DNA from: Syntrophobacter sp. SbD2
GTDB taxonomy: Bacteria; Desulfobacterota; Binatia; UBA9968
DNA length: 42,876 nucleotides
Assembly (NCBI GenBank): GCA_945889495.1
Contig: CAMDBU010000031.1
Coordinates: 1-42,876 of the forward strand
Reading direction: 5' to 3'
Each line of letters opens with the position of its first letter. Positions within the stretch are counted from its first letter, which is position 1. The notes under the pieces are model-generated. The model ran no database searches and was not told where the DNA came from. It saw only the letters and a list, made by a program, of their open reading frames with translations. Of this stretch, positions 42,736 through 42,876 are shown piece after piece. Both the position numbers and the translations under genes were made by a program.

Positions 42736-42876
42736 ATAATGAAATTGAAGTGTCTGTATGCACATTGTTTAACACGAAACAGGATGGGACAGGCCGTTCG
42801 CCCCTCGGTCCTTGGAGACCGTTTTGTAGCATGGACCGTCCCATCGTGGCTCCCAAAAAGCTCGAACAGTTGCCAG
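42732..42876 (+). mobile_element. possible left end of an inserted element
   Basis: From about 42732 the sequence changes to TTGTATAATGAAATTGAAG and is no longer TctC-like. An ATG at 42831 begins MDRPIVAPKKLEQLP and runs off the window; it could be the start of a transposase but I do not recognise it. The right boundary and terminal repeats are outside the window. Confidence 0.35.

Overview
The window looks like chromosomal DNA of an uncultured, GC-rich, Gram-negative soil or groundwater bacterium. The gene set recalls the 'Deltaproteobacteria'/Binatota/Tectomicrobia type of metagenome bin: many orphan solute-binding proteins, amidohydrolase-2 enzymes, an LLM flavin enzyme, a MmgE/PrpD protein and a HpaB-type hydroxylase. 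This placement is inferred from gene content only. No rRNA, tRNA or CRISPR array was seen. Both ends look like mobile DNA: short periodic repeats at 91-170, and a break inside a TctC-type gene near 42732.

Region by region. 207-7528 is core-like: an LtaS/MdoB-type sulfatase-fold membrane enzyme, an ankyrin protein coupled to a 2-hydroxyacid dehydrogenase, a SET-domain methyltransferase, a HpaB-family hydroxylase, and a persulfide dioxygenase-rhodanese-DUF2892 fusion. 7.5-11.5 kb is a decaying accessory patch. It holds a truncated solute-binding pseudogene, an ABC_sub_bind protein, an intact NMT1-type paralogue of the pseudogene, a DUF4258 toxin gene interrupted by TAA beside an intact YgiT-like antitoxin, and a rhodanese whose catalytic Cys codon is TGA with a SECIS-compatible stem-loop after it (candidate selenoprotein). 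11.5-20.8 kb carries a jelly-roll protein, MmgE/PrpD, TctC, MurJ, a membrane/ferredoxin/adenylate cyclase fusion, and an amidohydrolase coupled to a D-2-hydroxyacid dehydrogenase.

20.8-28.1 kb is the most unusual part. A MntA-HepT toxin-antitoxin pair sits between two copies of the last 171 bp of the dehydrogenase gene. After a strong hairpin comes a tight five-gene operon of visibly lower GC (22081-28064): isochorismatase-like hydrolase, stand-alone adenylating enzyme, fold-III PLP decarboxylase, a membrane-anchored GNAT-like/CHAT caspase-like fusion, and an unrecognised 401-aa protein. This combination of small-molecule enzymes and a probable protease effector is the best candidate for an undescribed system.

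28.3-42 kb returns to host-like sequence: a flavin monooxygenase, a small secreted STN-like protein, a minus-strand run (MetE-like, two solute-binding proteins, a 494-aa deoxyhypusine-synthase-family protein), an LLM oxidoreductase divergent from a third NMT1-type protein, a membrane C13 peptidase, an apparently exported SAM methyltransferase, a second amidohydrolase and a cupin protein.

The gaps are filled by at least eight families of short dispersed inverted repeats, often nested. Seven solute-binding genes (one broken) and one pseudogene fragment occur without a single transporter permease or ATPase, so uptake partners, if any, are elsewhere.
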